NCBI RefSeq assembly: GCF_001399675.1
Contig: NZ_LJCO01000052.1
Location: 21,091-85,090, forward strand
Reading direction: 5' to 3'
Origin: Paenalicyclobacillus ferrooxydans
GTDB lineage: Bacteria > Bacillota > Bacilli > Alicyclobacillales > Alicyclobacillaceae
DNA length: 64,000 nt
The position numbers and the translations under genes were made by a program. The notes beneath the pieces were generated by a model. That model was not told the DNA's origin and ran no database searches. It worked only from the letters and a program-made list of their open reading frames with translations. Below are positions 9,145 to 18,103 of this stretch, piece after piece (the stretch's first letter is position 1; each line of letters opens with the position of its first letter).

Positions 9145-10458
9145 CTAAATCTGCACGGATGAACTCGTCGACCAAGGTGTCCGCCTTTTGATCATGGCAC
9201 TTGTCACCCAGAAGACGCCGCCTGCAACCAACCGCAGACCGGTTGAAATGAGCATCCCTGCAGTCATCCCCCAGTGCCCGAGGAACCATATCCCAATCTC
9301 CGGAGCCATAAAACCAATGACCGACAAAGCCACATTGTAGTACGCAATGTAGGTTGTTCGCTCTGCCTCAGGGCAAACCTCGAGCAGATATGTGAATAAC
9401 AAGAGTGTTGTCCCTGCGTTGGGGATCCCAGTGACAAAGTTGATGAGAAACAAGTACCACATGTTTGGGGAGAGGATAGTCAAGGCAGGTGTAAGCGCCA
9501 TCCCGACGGCAGCGAAGGCCATCATCCGTCCATTCCCGAACCGATCCGCCATGCGTCCCCACCAGCGATACGTTAAAATCTGTACCAACTGATTGGCAAC
9601 AGTGAACAGGCCCAGCCAAAGTGCAGGAGCATGAGCCTCGGAAATTTGGTAGATGTTGAAGAGTGGCCACGCCAACTGCCAGCCAAAGTTGAAAAACAAA
9701 AGCCCTCCGCCGACGATTAAGAACTGCTTGTCGGCCAAAACGCGGCGCAGCGTGTCTGTTCGGAACCGTCGAATTCCCTTCACCAACAGCGGTACCGCCC
9801 GTTTTGGCGGAGCAATGCGCTCATGGTGCATCATGAGGAACCAGACCTCAGCGACGGAAAACGCGGCTGTCGTTAAAAACGCGATCTGATACGGCCATTT
9901 CAGATGTTTATCAAACTGTTGCAATAATAGTCCGGATAATAGTGTCGCGAACAAACCAACAATGGTCGTAATCCGATTTCGTTCACTGAAAAACGGGGAG
10001 CGTCGCTCTGGAGGAATCAGGTCGCTGATGAACGCCTGCCAGGAGAGATCGCCGAAAGACTGGGGCACGCGAATCAAAGCGACAAACCAGACAACCCAGA
10101 GTGCCGGGTGTGAAACTGCCAACCAAGGCAGGATCGCAATCAAGATAAAGATGCTGCGCGATATCGACGTCGATACGGAGCAAAAAATACGCTTGCTTCG
10201 CGCTCGCCCAATCGTGATGGCTGCAAACAACATTGCAAACAGATTGACGAGTGACGGAAGAGAATTTAACAGACCCATTTCACTGTCGGTAGCATGCAAC
10301 GCGTCGAGCAGATACATAGCCACGTAGCCGTTTACAATACTTAGGCTGACAGTGGCAAAACTGCCGTTCCAAATACTGAGCGACTCGTTGCTGCTCTTGA
10401 TTGAGTTCCAATTCCATTTCTGGACAAGTGATCGCGGGTTAAATGATTGATTAGGCAT
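9145..10458 (-). CDS. MFS transporter
   Basis: 437-residue major facilitator with about 12 hydrophobic segments. Loops typical of the superfamily are visible, for example the intracellular basic turn RARSKR after segment 2 and RWWGRMADRFGNGR between segments 8 and 9, which matches the MFS signature. The N-terminus WNWNSIKSSNESLSIWNGSF and the absence of periplasmic domains fit a drug or metabolite exporter of the YfkF/YxiO kind, but the substrate cannot be read from sequence. No neighbouring regulator gives a hint. Confidence 0.88.
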   Translation of the reverse strand: MPNQSFNPRSLVQKWNWNSIKSSNESLSIWNGSFATVSLSIVNGYVAMYLLDALHATDSEMGLLNSLPSLVNLFAMLFAAITIGRARSKRIFCSVSTSISRSIFILIAILPWLAVSHPALWVVWFVALIRVPQSFGDLSWQAFISDLIPPERRSPFFSERNRITTIVGLFATLLSGLLLQQFDKHLKWPYQIAFLTTAAFSVAEVWFLMMHHERIAPPKRAVPLLVKGIRRFRTDTLRRVLADKQFLIVGGGLLFFNFGWQLAWPLFNIYQISEAHAPALWLGLFTVANQLVQILTYRWWGRMADRFGNGRMMAFAAVGMALTPALTILSPNMWYLFLINFVTGIPNAGTTLLLFTYLLEVCPEAERTTYIAYYNVALSVIGFMAPEIGIWFLGHWGMTAGMLISTGLRLVAGGVFWVTSAMIKRRTPWSTSSSVQI

Positions 10459-10535
10459 GACACCATATTGACAAGAGAAGCGATGGACTTCAAGACCCGA
10501 AATGAGCCATTTTGTACCATACCGCTAAAGTGATG

Positions 10536-11399
10536 CTATGTTTCATTCGCTTGGCTCTCCACCACACTCTCAAGCGTCGCAGACACCTCTGCGCCGAACA
10601 GTACCAAAATACTCCCAACGTACATCCACAACACCAACAACATGACGGTCGTGAGTCCACCGTAGATCATGTGGTAGCGACTAATATGCGTGACGTACCA
10701 AACAAAAACCTCCCGTCCGAGGTCCAGCGCCAATGTCGAGACAATCGCACCTGGAAACAAAAACACCCAATCAATCCGCCTTGATGGCAGGTAACGAAAG
10801 CAAACGATAAAACCGGTGACCAGTGAGAGCGGGAAAATGACCCGTGACAGCCCGTGCACAAACCCGAACCATCGGAGCAACCCATGCTGCAAGACCGGGC
10901 TCGCTGTAATGACGGGTGACAGCCATAACACGAGTGCAGAGCCGAGGGTGAGCACGAGTAAGATGATCAACATCAGAAATGCAATGACACGGCGGGCAAC
11001 AAACGACCGCTGTTGTTCGGTGCAGAAGATGGTATCGAGCGCTTGCTGTAATGCGATAAAACCACTGCTCGCAGACCATGCCAAGGTCACGCCGCTGACA
11101 AGCCCAACATTCCCTCCGCTCGACAACTGACCAATGTTCTGCGAGATAATATCACGGGCATCGTTCATCGCAGGAAAGTACGGACTCAAAAGGTCCATCA
11201 GATAGTTTTCTGTGACGGCGTGCGGCAGAGCAACAGACAATGCGTAGATTGCCAACAACAGCAGTGGAAACAAGGAAAAAAAGGCGTAGAATGCAATGAC
11301 AGCCGCAAGCGAAGCAATATCATGATTTACCGTAGAAGTTGTAAGAAGCCATAGAAAGCGAAACGTCCGCTTGATACCAGCTTCTGCTCTCTCCACCAT
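10536..11399 (-). CDS. YihY/BrkB family membrane protein
   Basis: YihY/UPF0761 (BrkB-like) family inner-membrane protein with six hydrophobic helices. It starts with the typical DIASLAAVIAFYAFFSLFP segment and contains WSASSGFIALQQALD, a conserved family stretch. Once annotated as ribonuclease BN, which is now known to be wrong; the function is unknown. The start at 11399 (or the adjacent GTG at 11396) is favoured because GAGGTG lies just upstream. Longer forms from 11417 or 11459 would run into the upstream pseudouridine synthase gene. Confidence 0.85.
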   Translation of the reverse strand: MVERAEAGIKRTFRFLWLLTTSTVNHDIASLAAVIAFYAFFSLFPLLLLAIYALSVALPHAVTENYLMDLLSPYFPAMNDARDIISQNIGQLSSGGNVGLVSGVTLAWSASSGFIALQQALDTIFCTEQQRSFVARRVIAFLMLIILLVLTLGSALVLWLSPVITASPVLQHGLLRWFGFVHGLSRVIFPLSLVTGFIVCFRYLPSRRIDWVFLFPGAIVSTLALDLGREVFVWYVTHISRYHMIYGGLTTVMLLVLWMYVGSILVLFGAEVSATLESVVESQANET

Positions 11400-11425
11400 C
11401 CCACCTCGCTTCCACATGACCGGGT

Positions 11426-12445
11426 TCAACCGTCTGCTTTGAGATATGTATCCGCACAACCGAGTTCTTTCAGCATCGCCGACATCGGCTTTGGCAACGG
11501 TGCCTCAACCACAATTTGTTCTTTCGTATATGGGTGAACAAACTCCATCCGACGAGCGTGTAATGCTTGGCCAAGACCTGCCCAAGACCACCCCTGCCCT
11601 TTGGAGGCACCTCCGTAAAGCGCGTCTCCTACAATCGGGCAACCGGCGGCAGACACATGCACACGAATCTGATGCGTGCGGCCTGTAGCCAACGTACAGG
11701 TGATGACAGACAGCACATTATGTATGGTAGACCCTTGTGCGAGTTCCCTAAACTCCTGGTGCCAATGTCGCTCAAAGTTCGTCACGGCTGGCTTTCCCGT
11801 TCGGGAAACGATGTATGCACCGGATCGATGCCGGTCTCGCCCAATCGGCAAATTCCAAGTTCCGCGCTTTGGCAGACTCTTCCCGAATACAACCGCCAGG
11901 TACTCTCTGCGGATTTGTCGTACCGTCATCATGGCATCGAGCGCCCTGGCTGCAAAAGGATGCTTGGCAAACAGAATGCACCCCGTTGTGTCCCTGTCGA
12001 GTCGATGTACATGTGTGACGTCATGATCTTCGTCATAGGTGCCAAGATACTGACGCACTCGGTCAATGAGGGTATCTTTCACCTCAGTGCCATCGGAATG
12101 GACAAGCAACCCGGCCGGCTTGTCCACGACCAAGACATGATCATCTTCGTAAAGGACGTCGATACGGCTGTCCCCTATCCCTGCAGGTGTTGAAGCATTG
12201 TAGTGGGTTGCTGTTGTGTTCATCAACCAAATTTTTGTCCGTGCGGAGAGCACAGTTTCACGAGATACAGCTTGACCGCCGACACGAACCAGCCCTTCAT
12301 CAAACAAACGCGTCACGAACCCGTGCGGCAGCAAGAGCTCTTGCTCCAACCACTCGGAAATGGACAAGCTCGTTTGATGGTGGCCAGGCGTGACGACCAG
12401 GTTGTGATTCACAACACGTGCGTCCGTGACCGTCTCCTCCTTCAA
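11426..12445 (-). CDS. RluA family pseudouridine synthase
   Basis: Isomerises uridine to pseudouridine in rRNA or tRNA. The N-terminal part (residues about 25-75) has the S4-like RNA-binding pattern LPHGFVTRLFDEGLVRVGG. The catalytic domain contains HRLDRDTTG with the essential Asp, followed by KPAVTNFER and the LATGRTHQIRVH motif. At 339 residues it matches RluD/YlyB/YhcT-type enzymes; the exact target base is undetermined. The TTG start at 12445 is the best open start but has only a modest ribosome site; a GGAGGAG inside codons 3-5 has no usable start behind it. Confidence 0.88.
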   Translation of the reverse strand: MKEETVTDARVVNHNLVVTPGHHQTSLSISEWLEQELLLPHGFVTRLFDEGLVRVGGQAVSRETVLSARTKIWLMNTTATHYNASTPAGIGDSRIDVLYEDDHVLVVDKPAGLLVHSDGTEVKDTLIDRVRQYLGTYDEDHDVTHVHRLDRDTTGCILFAKHPFAARALDAMMTVRQIRREYLAVVFGKSLPKRGTWNLPIGRDRHRSGAYIVSRTGKPAVTNFERHWHQEFRELAQGSTIHNVLSVITCTLATGRTHQIRVHVSAAGCPIVGDALYGGASKGQGWSWAGLGQALHARRMEFVHPYTKEQIVVEAPLPKPMSAMLKELGCADTYLKADG

Positions 12446-12504
12446 ATCCCCTACTGTTCATCCTAATCGAATCGATCGAAAAACATTCTTCATGACCCTA
12501 AAAG

Positions 12505-12536
12505 AGAACAAAACGCGGTGCATCCCCTGCACCGCG
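12505..12536 (-). terminator. Rho-independent terminator of the NifU-like gene
   Basis: Read leftward, a 9-bp GC-rich stem (12528-12536 with 12514-12522, loop of 5) is followed by a U-rich run TTTTGTTCTCTTTT. It lies 38 bp after the NifU-like stop and before the RluA-type gene. Confidence 0.85.
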
Positions 12537-12574
12537 TAGCGTATTCCTTTATCTTGCATCATATCGTCGCGTTA

Positions 12575-12817
12575 TTAATAGGCTTCGACAGCTTGCACCT
12601 CAGGAACTGCCATTCGGACCGCGCGCTCCACACCCATCTTCAGGGTCATGACACTTGCCGGACAACCAACACAGCTGCCAGTGAGGGCGACAAACGCCGT
12701 CTTGGAAAAATCATCATAAGAAACAAATTCCACGTCGCCGCCATCCTGTTGAATGGCCTCGCGAATTTGCTCAAGCGCTTCTTGAATTCGAGACTCTATG
12801 TTTTGCTCGGTCGTCAT
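12575..12817 (-). CDS. NifU-like Fe-S scaffold domain protein
   Basis: 80-residue protein consisting only of the NifU C-terminal domain, which binds a labile [4Fe-4S] cluster through CxxC and passes it to target enzymes. The motif GSCVGCPAS is present at about residues 47-55, preceded by the DGGDVEFVSYD pattern typical of the family. Relatives are YutI of Bacillus subtilis and the C-terminal half of NfuA. A GGAGGG-like site precedes the ATG. It has its own terminator downstream. Confidence 0.92.
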   Translation of the reverse strand: MTTEQNIESRIQEALEQIREAIQQDGGDVEFVSYDDFSKTAFVALTGSCVGCPASVMTLKMGVERAVRMAVPEVQAVEAY

Positions 12818-13007
12818 AACGTCATCCCTCCACCTTCAAGAATACGACACATCTATGAACCCTGCAAGAGACATCCGCCGCAACAACCCATGCCAAAGCA
12901 AAAGTGAGACGAAACAGCCGCTAAAAAACGGGCGAATGCCATGCCCATCTGCGTGTAACACCCATACGATACAGTAACAACCTGAGGCCGGAGAGGATGC
13001 ATCACAA

Positions 13008-13664
13008 GTGGCCCGATTAGAACGATGGAAATATATACCGATGTTGGTTCGTGCATATCAGGAAGCAAAAACGCGCGCTCAGTCTCATGAGCCCACGGCG
13101 CATAGTTCATCCGATCTAGAAACACAAAGTAGTGGTTTCGCATCGTCTGACCAAATGATGCTGCGCGAGGCTCGTCAAATGCCGTCAGCCCGCCGGATGA
13201 CAAAGAGGAGTTCGTCTGCCTCTGGAGCATCTTCAGGACGTGCAGCTGGTGGTTTAGGCAGGGTCCGTGCACGTCGCACAACGGTTCAAAATCGGACGGC
13301 AGTGCATGGGAACACGGTCAAAAAAGGTGTGCATCGATTGGCAAATCAAGCTAAAAAGAGAGCCAACGTACGGTCGGCAGCACGACCATTACGTCCACAG
13401 TCACGTGTTTTACCGAAGCAACATGCCTCTATTCAAGAGGTATTACAGGAACTGCGATCGACGAAACAACAATTAAGCCAGCTCCAAGCAATCCAAATGC
13501 AACTGAATGACGTTCAAACTCAGCTCAGTCAACAACTCGAGGTTTTGAAGGGGTCGATACGTGAGACCAAAGAATCACAAATACAAAGGTCTGCTGGAGA
13601 GAGTGATACGCGCACGACTGAAAAGACAAATCTTGACAATCGAAGCATACCGTCTGAGATGTAA
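13008..13664 (+). CDS. Basic protein with C-terminal coiled coil, unknown function
   Basis: 218-residue protein that I do not recognise. Residues 1-30 are helical, residues 40-130 are rich in Ser, Arg and Lys and probably disordered, and residues 140-185 form a heptad-like coiled coil rich in Gln and Leu (LRSTKQQLSQLQAIQMQLND). The tail is polar. The high positive charge of the middle suggests nucleic-acid or polyanion binding, for example in spores, but this is inference. The GTG start at 13008 has GGAGAGG about 11 bases upstream, which is a little far. Confidence 0.6.
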   Translation: MARLERWKYIPMLVRAYQEAKTRAQSHEPTAHSSSDLETQSSGFASSDQMMLREARQMPSARRMTKRSSSASGASSGRAAGGLGRVRARRTTVQNRTAVHGNTVKKGVHRLANQAKKRANVRSAARPLRPQSRVLPKQHASIQEVLQELRSTKQQLSQLQAIQMQLNDVQTQLSQQLEVLKGSIRETKESQIQRSAGESDTRTTEKTNLDNRSIPSEM

Positions 13665-13725
13665 AAAAGTCTCTGGATGCCCCTGCGCATAGGAGTAAAT
13701 ACTGTGCGTGAAAGGAGGGTGCATT

Positions 13726-13923
13726 ATGAGTAAAACGGCGTTGACGATTGTCATCATCGGTGCCATTAACTGGCTGCTCGTAGGCTTGTTCAGATTTGAT
13801 CTTGTGGCTTCATTATTTGGTGGACAAGCTTCCCTCGTGAGCCGCATCGTCTATGTCATCGTAGGCTTAGCAGGGCTGTACTGCATCTCGCTGCTATTCA
13901 CGGAAAACAGGGTCACCGACTAG
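13726..13923 (+). CDS. DUF378 family small membrane protein (YuzA-like)
   Basis: 65-residue protein with two membrane helices and the DUF378 pattern: KTALTIVIIGAINWLLVGL followed by FDLVASLFGG, then a second helix after SRIVYVIVGLAGLY. The family is common in Firmicutes and its function is unknown. The ATG at 13726 is fixed by AAGGAGGGT five bases upstream; the longer GTG version from 13708 contains the site itself. Confidence 0.88.
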   Translation: MSKTALTIVIIGAINWLLVGLFRFDLVASLFGGQASLVSRIVYVIVGLAGLYCISLLFTENRVTD

Positions 13924-13940
13924 TTATCTGTTTCTGGGAG

Positions 13941-13970
13941 CGGGCGGCCGTAAAAGGGCCGTCCGTATCC
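13941..13970 (+). terminator. Probable terminator after the DUF378 gene
   Basis: A 9-bp stem (13941-13949 with 13957-13965, one G-U pair) encloses a 7-base loop. The following tract TATCCGCTTTTGG is only weakly T-rich, so efficiency is uncertain. Confidence 0.5.
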
Positions 13971-14029
13971 GCTTTTGGTGAGGTCGTCAAAACACACCCA
14001 CCCAGAAAGTCGCTCGGAACCGAAGCCCA

Positions 14030-14062
14030 AACAAAAACAGCCCCCTCCACGTTGGAGGAGGC
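14030..14062 (-). terminator. Terminator of the GNAT gene
   Basis: Leftward, a 10-bp stem (14053-14062 with 14040-14049, one G-U pair, loop of 3) is followed by TGTTTTTGTTTGGG. It sits 56 bp after the acetyltransferase stop. Confidence 0.85.
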
Positions 14063-14117
14063 GAGGCAAGGAAAAACCCCACAGTTGCCAGGGGATGTAT
14101 CAGCTCGTGCCGAGCAT

Positions 14118-14756
14118 CTACCAGGCTTGCAAATCATCTGTCGGGAACCTTCCGACAGCGACCGATGTTCCATTTGTCCCAGCTATCACCTTCTGGAAAC
14201 AAATGGAGTTTGGCGGGAGCTGGTACACTTCGGTAAAGCCTAACTTCTTTGTAAATGCAAGACTTCGTTTGTTGTTCTGCTGTACAAACACTTCAAGTGT
14301 GTGAACCCGCTGTTTCTTGGCGTCCTCTTCCAAGTGTTGCATGACGTGCGTTCCTATGCCGTCGGACTGGTGGCTCGGGTCAATGACAAGCGCGCTCACA
14401 TGCATTTTCCCATCTGGCGCCACCAAATAGGAGTAATAGCCAATGGGTTTTCCTCCACGTTCAACGATCACGGTTGGGGCACCCGATTGCAGATAGCCCA
14501 GGAACTGTTCCCGGGGAAACGGCTCGCCAAACGACTCACTGTGAACCTGCCCGAGCTCACCCTCTGTGAGATTGAGAATGTATGGGTCGTCGGCAGGAAT
14601 TCTTGGCCGAAAGGACAGAGAAGCCGTCTTTACTGTTTTTGTTCCCTGGTTTTTCGGCTGTGCTTTTGACCGTGAAGACGTGCGAGCTTTCGATACAGGA
14701 CCAGGTTTTCTTGTGCTGCGCCGCTTGCGGACGACTTTGCCGGACTTGGCAGGCAT
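14118..14756 (-). CDS. GNAT acetyltransferase with a lysine/arginine-rich N-terminal tail
   Basis: 212-residue protein. Residues about 50-190 form a GCN5-related N-acetyltransferase fold, with the acetyl-CoA pyrophosphate loop in VIDPSHQSDGIGTHVMQ and the C-terminal NNKRSLAFTKKLGF segment typical of the family. It is preceded by an unusual 45-residue tail very rich in Lys, Arg, Ser and Pro. The start at 14756 is set by AAGGAGGT nine bases upstream; an open frame continues to 14969 without a site. The substrate is unknown. The tail resembles histone H1-like or polyanion-binding tails, so the enzyme may act on nucleic-acid-bound or spore components (inference). Confidence 0.85.
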   Translation of the reverse strand: MPAKSGKVVRKRRSTRKPGPVSKARTSSRSKAQPKNQGTKTVKTASLSFRPRIPADDPYILNLTEGELGQVHSESFGEPFPREQFLGYLQSGAPTVIVERGGKPIGYYSYLVAPDGKMHVSALVIDPSHQSDGIGTHVMQHLEEDAKKQRVHTLEVFVQQNNKRSLAFTKKLGFTEVYQLPPNSICFQKVIAGTNGTSVAVGRFPTDDLQAW

Positions 14757-14986
14757 ATGAAGTGAACCTCCTTCGTAATGCATTGCGTCACCCACAACAT
14801 ATGCGTCTATCCGGGCGAATGTCATTGTTCGGTTGATTGAATCAAGCCCAGCCTTTGGGCGCGAAACTTGCTCCAACTTGGAGGCAATCAAGCGGGCTTC
14901 GGCATCAACCATGCCGAACCCAGGCATAAAAAGACCCGGCGTGTACGCTGCCGTACGCTGCCAGGCCAAGTGGAACTGAAAACTGC

Positions 14987-15472
14987 CTACTTTGAGTTTT
15001 TCGCTTTGTCGTTGCGAGAAAACCTGCCGAAAAATCCTTTTGACTTGGCCGGTGCATTTTTGCCGGCTGCCTTGCTTTTCGAACTTGCAATCGGAGCGTT
15101 CACGAAGCCGATATAATTTCCCGCGATATCCATCTTATACTTATGATTCACCTGAATCTTGTCGAACTCGGTCTTGGTCGTATGGAAGTTAACCGTTTGC
15201 ATTCGACTCATCTGAACGCCTTTGACTTTTTGCGATACAGTCACCCGGCCTACGACATGGTAGTTCTTAAACTTTGCAAAACGCATCCATTTGTTTTGCG
15301 CACTCTCACGGGTCACTTTCTTGTTTAACACAAAGACTTCATGCCGTTCCTTTGCAGCGTTGTACTGCGCATCAAATTGCTTCTGGCGTTTTCTCGTGTA
15401 GAGATACAGCCATGTGTAAAGGCCCGCCAGGACCACAATGACAATAATCGAAATCCACCAACGCAACTGCAT
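14987..15472 (-). CDS. Membrane-anchored protein of unknown function
   Basis: 161 residues. One N-terminal membrane helix (about residues 5-25) is followed by a basic stretch YTRKRQKQF, a soluble domain of about 100 residues with alternating beta-like segments (NYHVVGRVTVSQKVKGVQ), and a Lys/Ala/Ser-rich tail. The charge around the helix predicts a cytoplasmic C-terminal domain. A GGGGG ribosome site lies close to the ATG. I do not recognise a family. Confidence 0.75.
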   Translation of the reverse strand: MQLRWWISIIVIVVLAGLYTWLYLYTRKRQKQFDAQYNAAKERHEVFVLNKKVTRESAQNKWMRFAKFKNYHVVGRVTVSQKVKGVQMSRMQTVNFHTTKTEFDKIQVNHKYKMDIAGNYIGFVNAPIASSKSKAAGKNAPAKSKGFFGRFSRNDKAKNSK

Positions 15473-15553
15473 CTGCCCCCTGATACGTATTCACGGACAT
15501 CCCCATGTAGCCAACATTGTAGCATCTTTTGATATCTGCCTGCATCATCCGAT

Positions 15554-17899
15554 TTAATCAGCCGACACCGGTCGCGCGTGGCGCTTCGGAATTGTCTTCA
15601 TTCCAACGGAGGGATGAAACATGACGACCAACTGTGGCTCGAGCTTTTCCGGCTCCGGTTGTGACGTCTCCTCCGTTGTGGACACTACCGGATCCGGAGA
15701 TGTAATTTCCTCGCTCGCCGATGTATCTGACTTTTTGCCTGACTTTGAGGCAGCCTTGGTTTTTTTGGACTTGCTTGGTTCGTCCGTGGTTCCGGACTTC
15801 GCTTTGTCGGCCTTTGTCTTTACGGCAACAAGTTTCGTTTCAAGGACAATGCCTTCTCCGTATTGAGGGTGACGAATCCTGTCTCCCGGACCCCAGTTGT
15901 AGATTTCGTCGTTCGTGAGCGACAACCGCTCAATATGCGTCTCCGGCAGTTCAGACAGAAAGCGTGATGGCTCCCGCATCATCACCTGCCCATACAGGGT
16001 TCGCTCTGTACAGTGTGTTAAGTGCAGGGTGTCTTTCGCCCTGGTGATGCCGACATAGCAGAGGTTGCGTTCCTCCTCGAGGCCTTCTTCGTCATCAATG
16101 GACCGCGAGTGTGGAAACACACCGTCCTCCATCCCGACCAAAAACACGACGGGAAACTCAAGTCCCTTGCTAGCATGGAGGGTCATCAGTCGGACAGCTT
16201 GCTCCGGCTTGCCTTTTTCCTTGTCGACCTCACTTAACAGCGACACCTCAGCCAGAAACTCGAGCAATGTACCGTGTCTCCGGCGGTCAAAAGACTGCGT
16301 CACACTGAACAGTTCATCGATATTCTCAAGTCTTTGCTGGTCATCCTTTTTGTGACTCTCAGCGTACATGGCTCGATACCCTGTCGCATGCAGCAGCTCA
16401 CCAAGGATCTCAGTCACCGTCATTCCTTCCATCCACATCATCACTTCGTGCATGACATCGTGAAAGGTCTTGGCTGAAGCAGCCGTCTTTTCTGTGAGAC
16501 CCGCCTCGACGCCGTGCCCTAGCGCGTCAAGCAGCCCCATTTCATTCGAGTGTGCAAACTCAAGCAGTTTGTCAACGGTTTGCCCACCGAGGCCGCGTTT
16601 TGGTGTGTTGATGATCCGGAGAAGTGCAATTTCGTCCTGAGGGTTTGCCAAAACCCGTAAATAGGAGAAAACGTCCTTGATCTCCCGCCTGTCATAGAAG
16701 GTCAACCCGCCTACAATCGTGTACGGAATGGCGCGCTGCATGAATGCCTCTTCTAATGCACGGGATTGTGCGTTGGCACGATAGAGGACAGCGCAGTCGC
16801 CAAACCCGCCTCCGTTATTGACGTGCGTCTCAATTTGTTCTGCAACGTATTTTGCCTCATCGCTGGAATCTGTCACCGTACACACGATGATCTTATTCCC
16901 CTGCCCTCGTACTGACCGCAGGTTCTTATCTTTTCGGCGGACGTTGTTGCGTATCACCGCGTTCGCGGTCTCGAGGATCATCTGCGTCGAACGATAGTTC
17001 GTTTCGAGCGTAATCACCTGACAATCCCGGTAGTCTTTCTCGAAATTCAAGATGTTGCTGATGTCTGCTCCGCGCCAAGCGTAGATGGCCTGGTCAGAGT
17101 CCCCGACGACACAGATATTTTGATGTTTACCAGCCAACAACTGAACGAGACGATACTGGGCATGGTTTGTATCCTGGTACTCATCAACGTGTATGTAGCG
17201 GAACTTATCCTGGTATTTCTGAAGGACATCGGCGTGCTGCTCGAACAGTTGCACGGTGTTCCCAATGAGATCGTCGAAATCCATCGAGTTTGCCGCAAAC
17301 AGCCGCTTCTGATAGACCTCAAACACATCGAGCGCAACCTCGTCCTGAAGCGATTCTTTTGTGAGTTTGCCTTTTTTCGATCCGTTCTTCTTGATGGTTG
17401 CCAACCCGCCCTCATTCTTCCAACGCGAGATGGTTGCGTGAATCTGGTACACGTCAAACTTTTTCAAGTCGTAGTTTAAGTCGAGCATCGCCTGCTGAAC
17501 AGCTGTGCGTTGGTCATCGCCATCGAGGATAGTAAAGCTCGGCTTGTAGCCAATCCTCTCCGCCTCACGCCTCAAGATTTTTACGCAGATGCTGTGAAAG
17601 GTACCCATCCACAGATCGTCTGCAGCTCTGCCAATCAGTTGCTTGATGCGCTCCTTCATTTCTCTGGCGGCTTTATTCGTAAATGTAATCGCAAGGATCT
17701 CATGAACGGGCACAGAACGCACCTGAATCAAGAATGCGATCCGTCGCGTCAAGACACTCGTCTTTCCACTCCCCGCCCCGGCAACGACCAACAACGGGCC
17801 TTCCGTCGTCAGGACCGCATTCTTCTGCTCCGGATTGAGTCCTTTTAGCAGTGGATTTTTTGTGGCTGAAGCGTCGTACGGCGCCTGTTGCATATTCAT
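15554..17899 (-). CDS. pcrA: ATP-dependent DNA helicase PcrA (UvrD family)
   Basis: Superfamily 1A 3'-5' helicase, 781 residues, acting in repair, replication restart and removal of RecA or RNA polymerase. Motifs in order: NPEQKNAV (Q motif), AGAGSGKTS (Walker A), TFTNKAAREMKER (Ia), DEYQDTN (II), GDSDQAIYAWRGAD (III), TLETNYRS (IV), LMTLHASKGLEFPVVF (V) and YVGITRAKDTL (VI). The C-terminal Tudor-like domain that binds RNA polymerase begins at GDRIRHPQYGEGIV. It is interrupted by a roughly 65-residue Lys/Ser/Glu-rich insertion before LVVMFHPSVGMKTIPKRHA. The start at 17899 is chosen for GGGAG upstream; the frame stays open to 18052. Confidence 0.93.
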   Translation of the reverse strand: MNMQQAPYDASATKNPLLKGLNPEQKNAVLTTEGPLLVVAGAGSGKTSVLTRRIAFLIQVRSVPVHEILAITFTNKAAREMKERIKQLIGRAADDLWMGTFHSICVKILRREAERIGYKPSFTILDGDDQRTAVQQAMLDLNYDLKKFDVYQIHATISRWKNEGGLATIKKNGSKKGKLTKESLQDEVALDVFEVYQKRLFAANSMDFDDLIGNTVQLFEQHADVLQKYQDKFRYIHVDEYQDTNHAQYRLVQLLAGKHQNICVVGDSDQAIYAWRGADISNILNFEKDYRDCQVITLETNYRSTQMILETANAVIRNNVRRKDKNLRSVRGQGNKIIVCTVTDSSDEAKYVAEQIETHVNNGGGFGDCAVLYRANAQSRALEEAFMQRAIPYTIVGGLTFYDRREIKDVFSYLRVLANPQDEIALLRIINTPKRGLGGQTVDKLLEFAHSNEMGLLDALGHGVEAGLTEKTAASAKTFHDVMHEVMMWMEGMTVTEILGELLHATGYRAMYAESHKKDDQQRLENIDELFSVTQSFDRRRHGTLLEFLAEVSLLSEVDKEKGKPEQAVRLMTLHASKGLEFPVVFLVGMEDGVFPHSRSIDDEEGLEEERNLCYVGITRAKDTLHLTHCTERTLYGQVMMREPSRFLSELPETHIERLSLTNDEIYNWGPGDRIRHPQYGEGIVLETKLVAVKTKADKAKSGTTDEPSKSKKTKAASKSGKKSDTSASEEITSPDPVVSTTEETSQPEPEKLEPQLVVMFHPSVGMKTIPKRHARPVSAD

Positions 17900-17989
17900 A
17901 GATGACACTCCCGAAACATGCTCGTGACCAAGAGGGTTAGCAGACAGTGGTGTTTGAAGGAAAGTATGGCTGATGATTCTTTCCTTGTC

Positions 17990-18019
17990 TTGCGGAGTTC
18001 TTTCTAGGACTACTATAAT
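17990..18019 (+). promoter_or_regulatory. Probable sigma-A promoter of folE
   Basis: TTGCGG at 17990-17995 and a consensus TATAAT at 18014-18019, with an 18-bp spacer. This would start the folE transcript about 75 bases before its ATG. The region also holds the 5' end of pcrA transcription on the other strand. Confidence 0.55.
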
Positions 18020-18103
18020 GAGACAATGGTTCCCACGCAATGCCTGAATCATGGCATATGTCCCATATCAGGTCGATTGCCGTTCGAGGAGAGGAGGCCA
18101 GTC

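Noticed and set aside
12853..13281. Leftward 142-residue frame
   Set aside because: It overlaps the rightward basic protein gene, has no ribosome site and no recognisable pattern.
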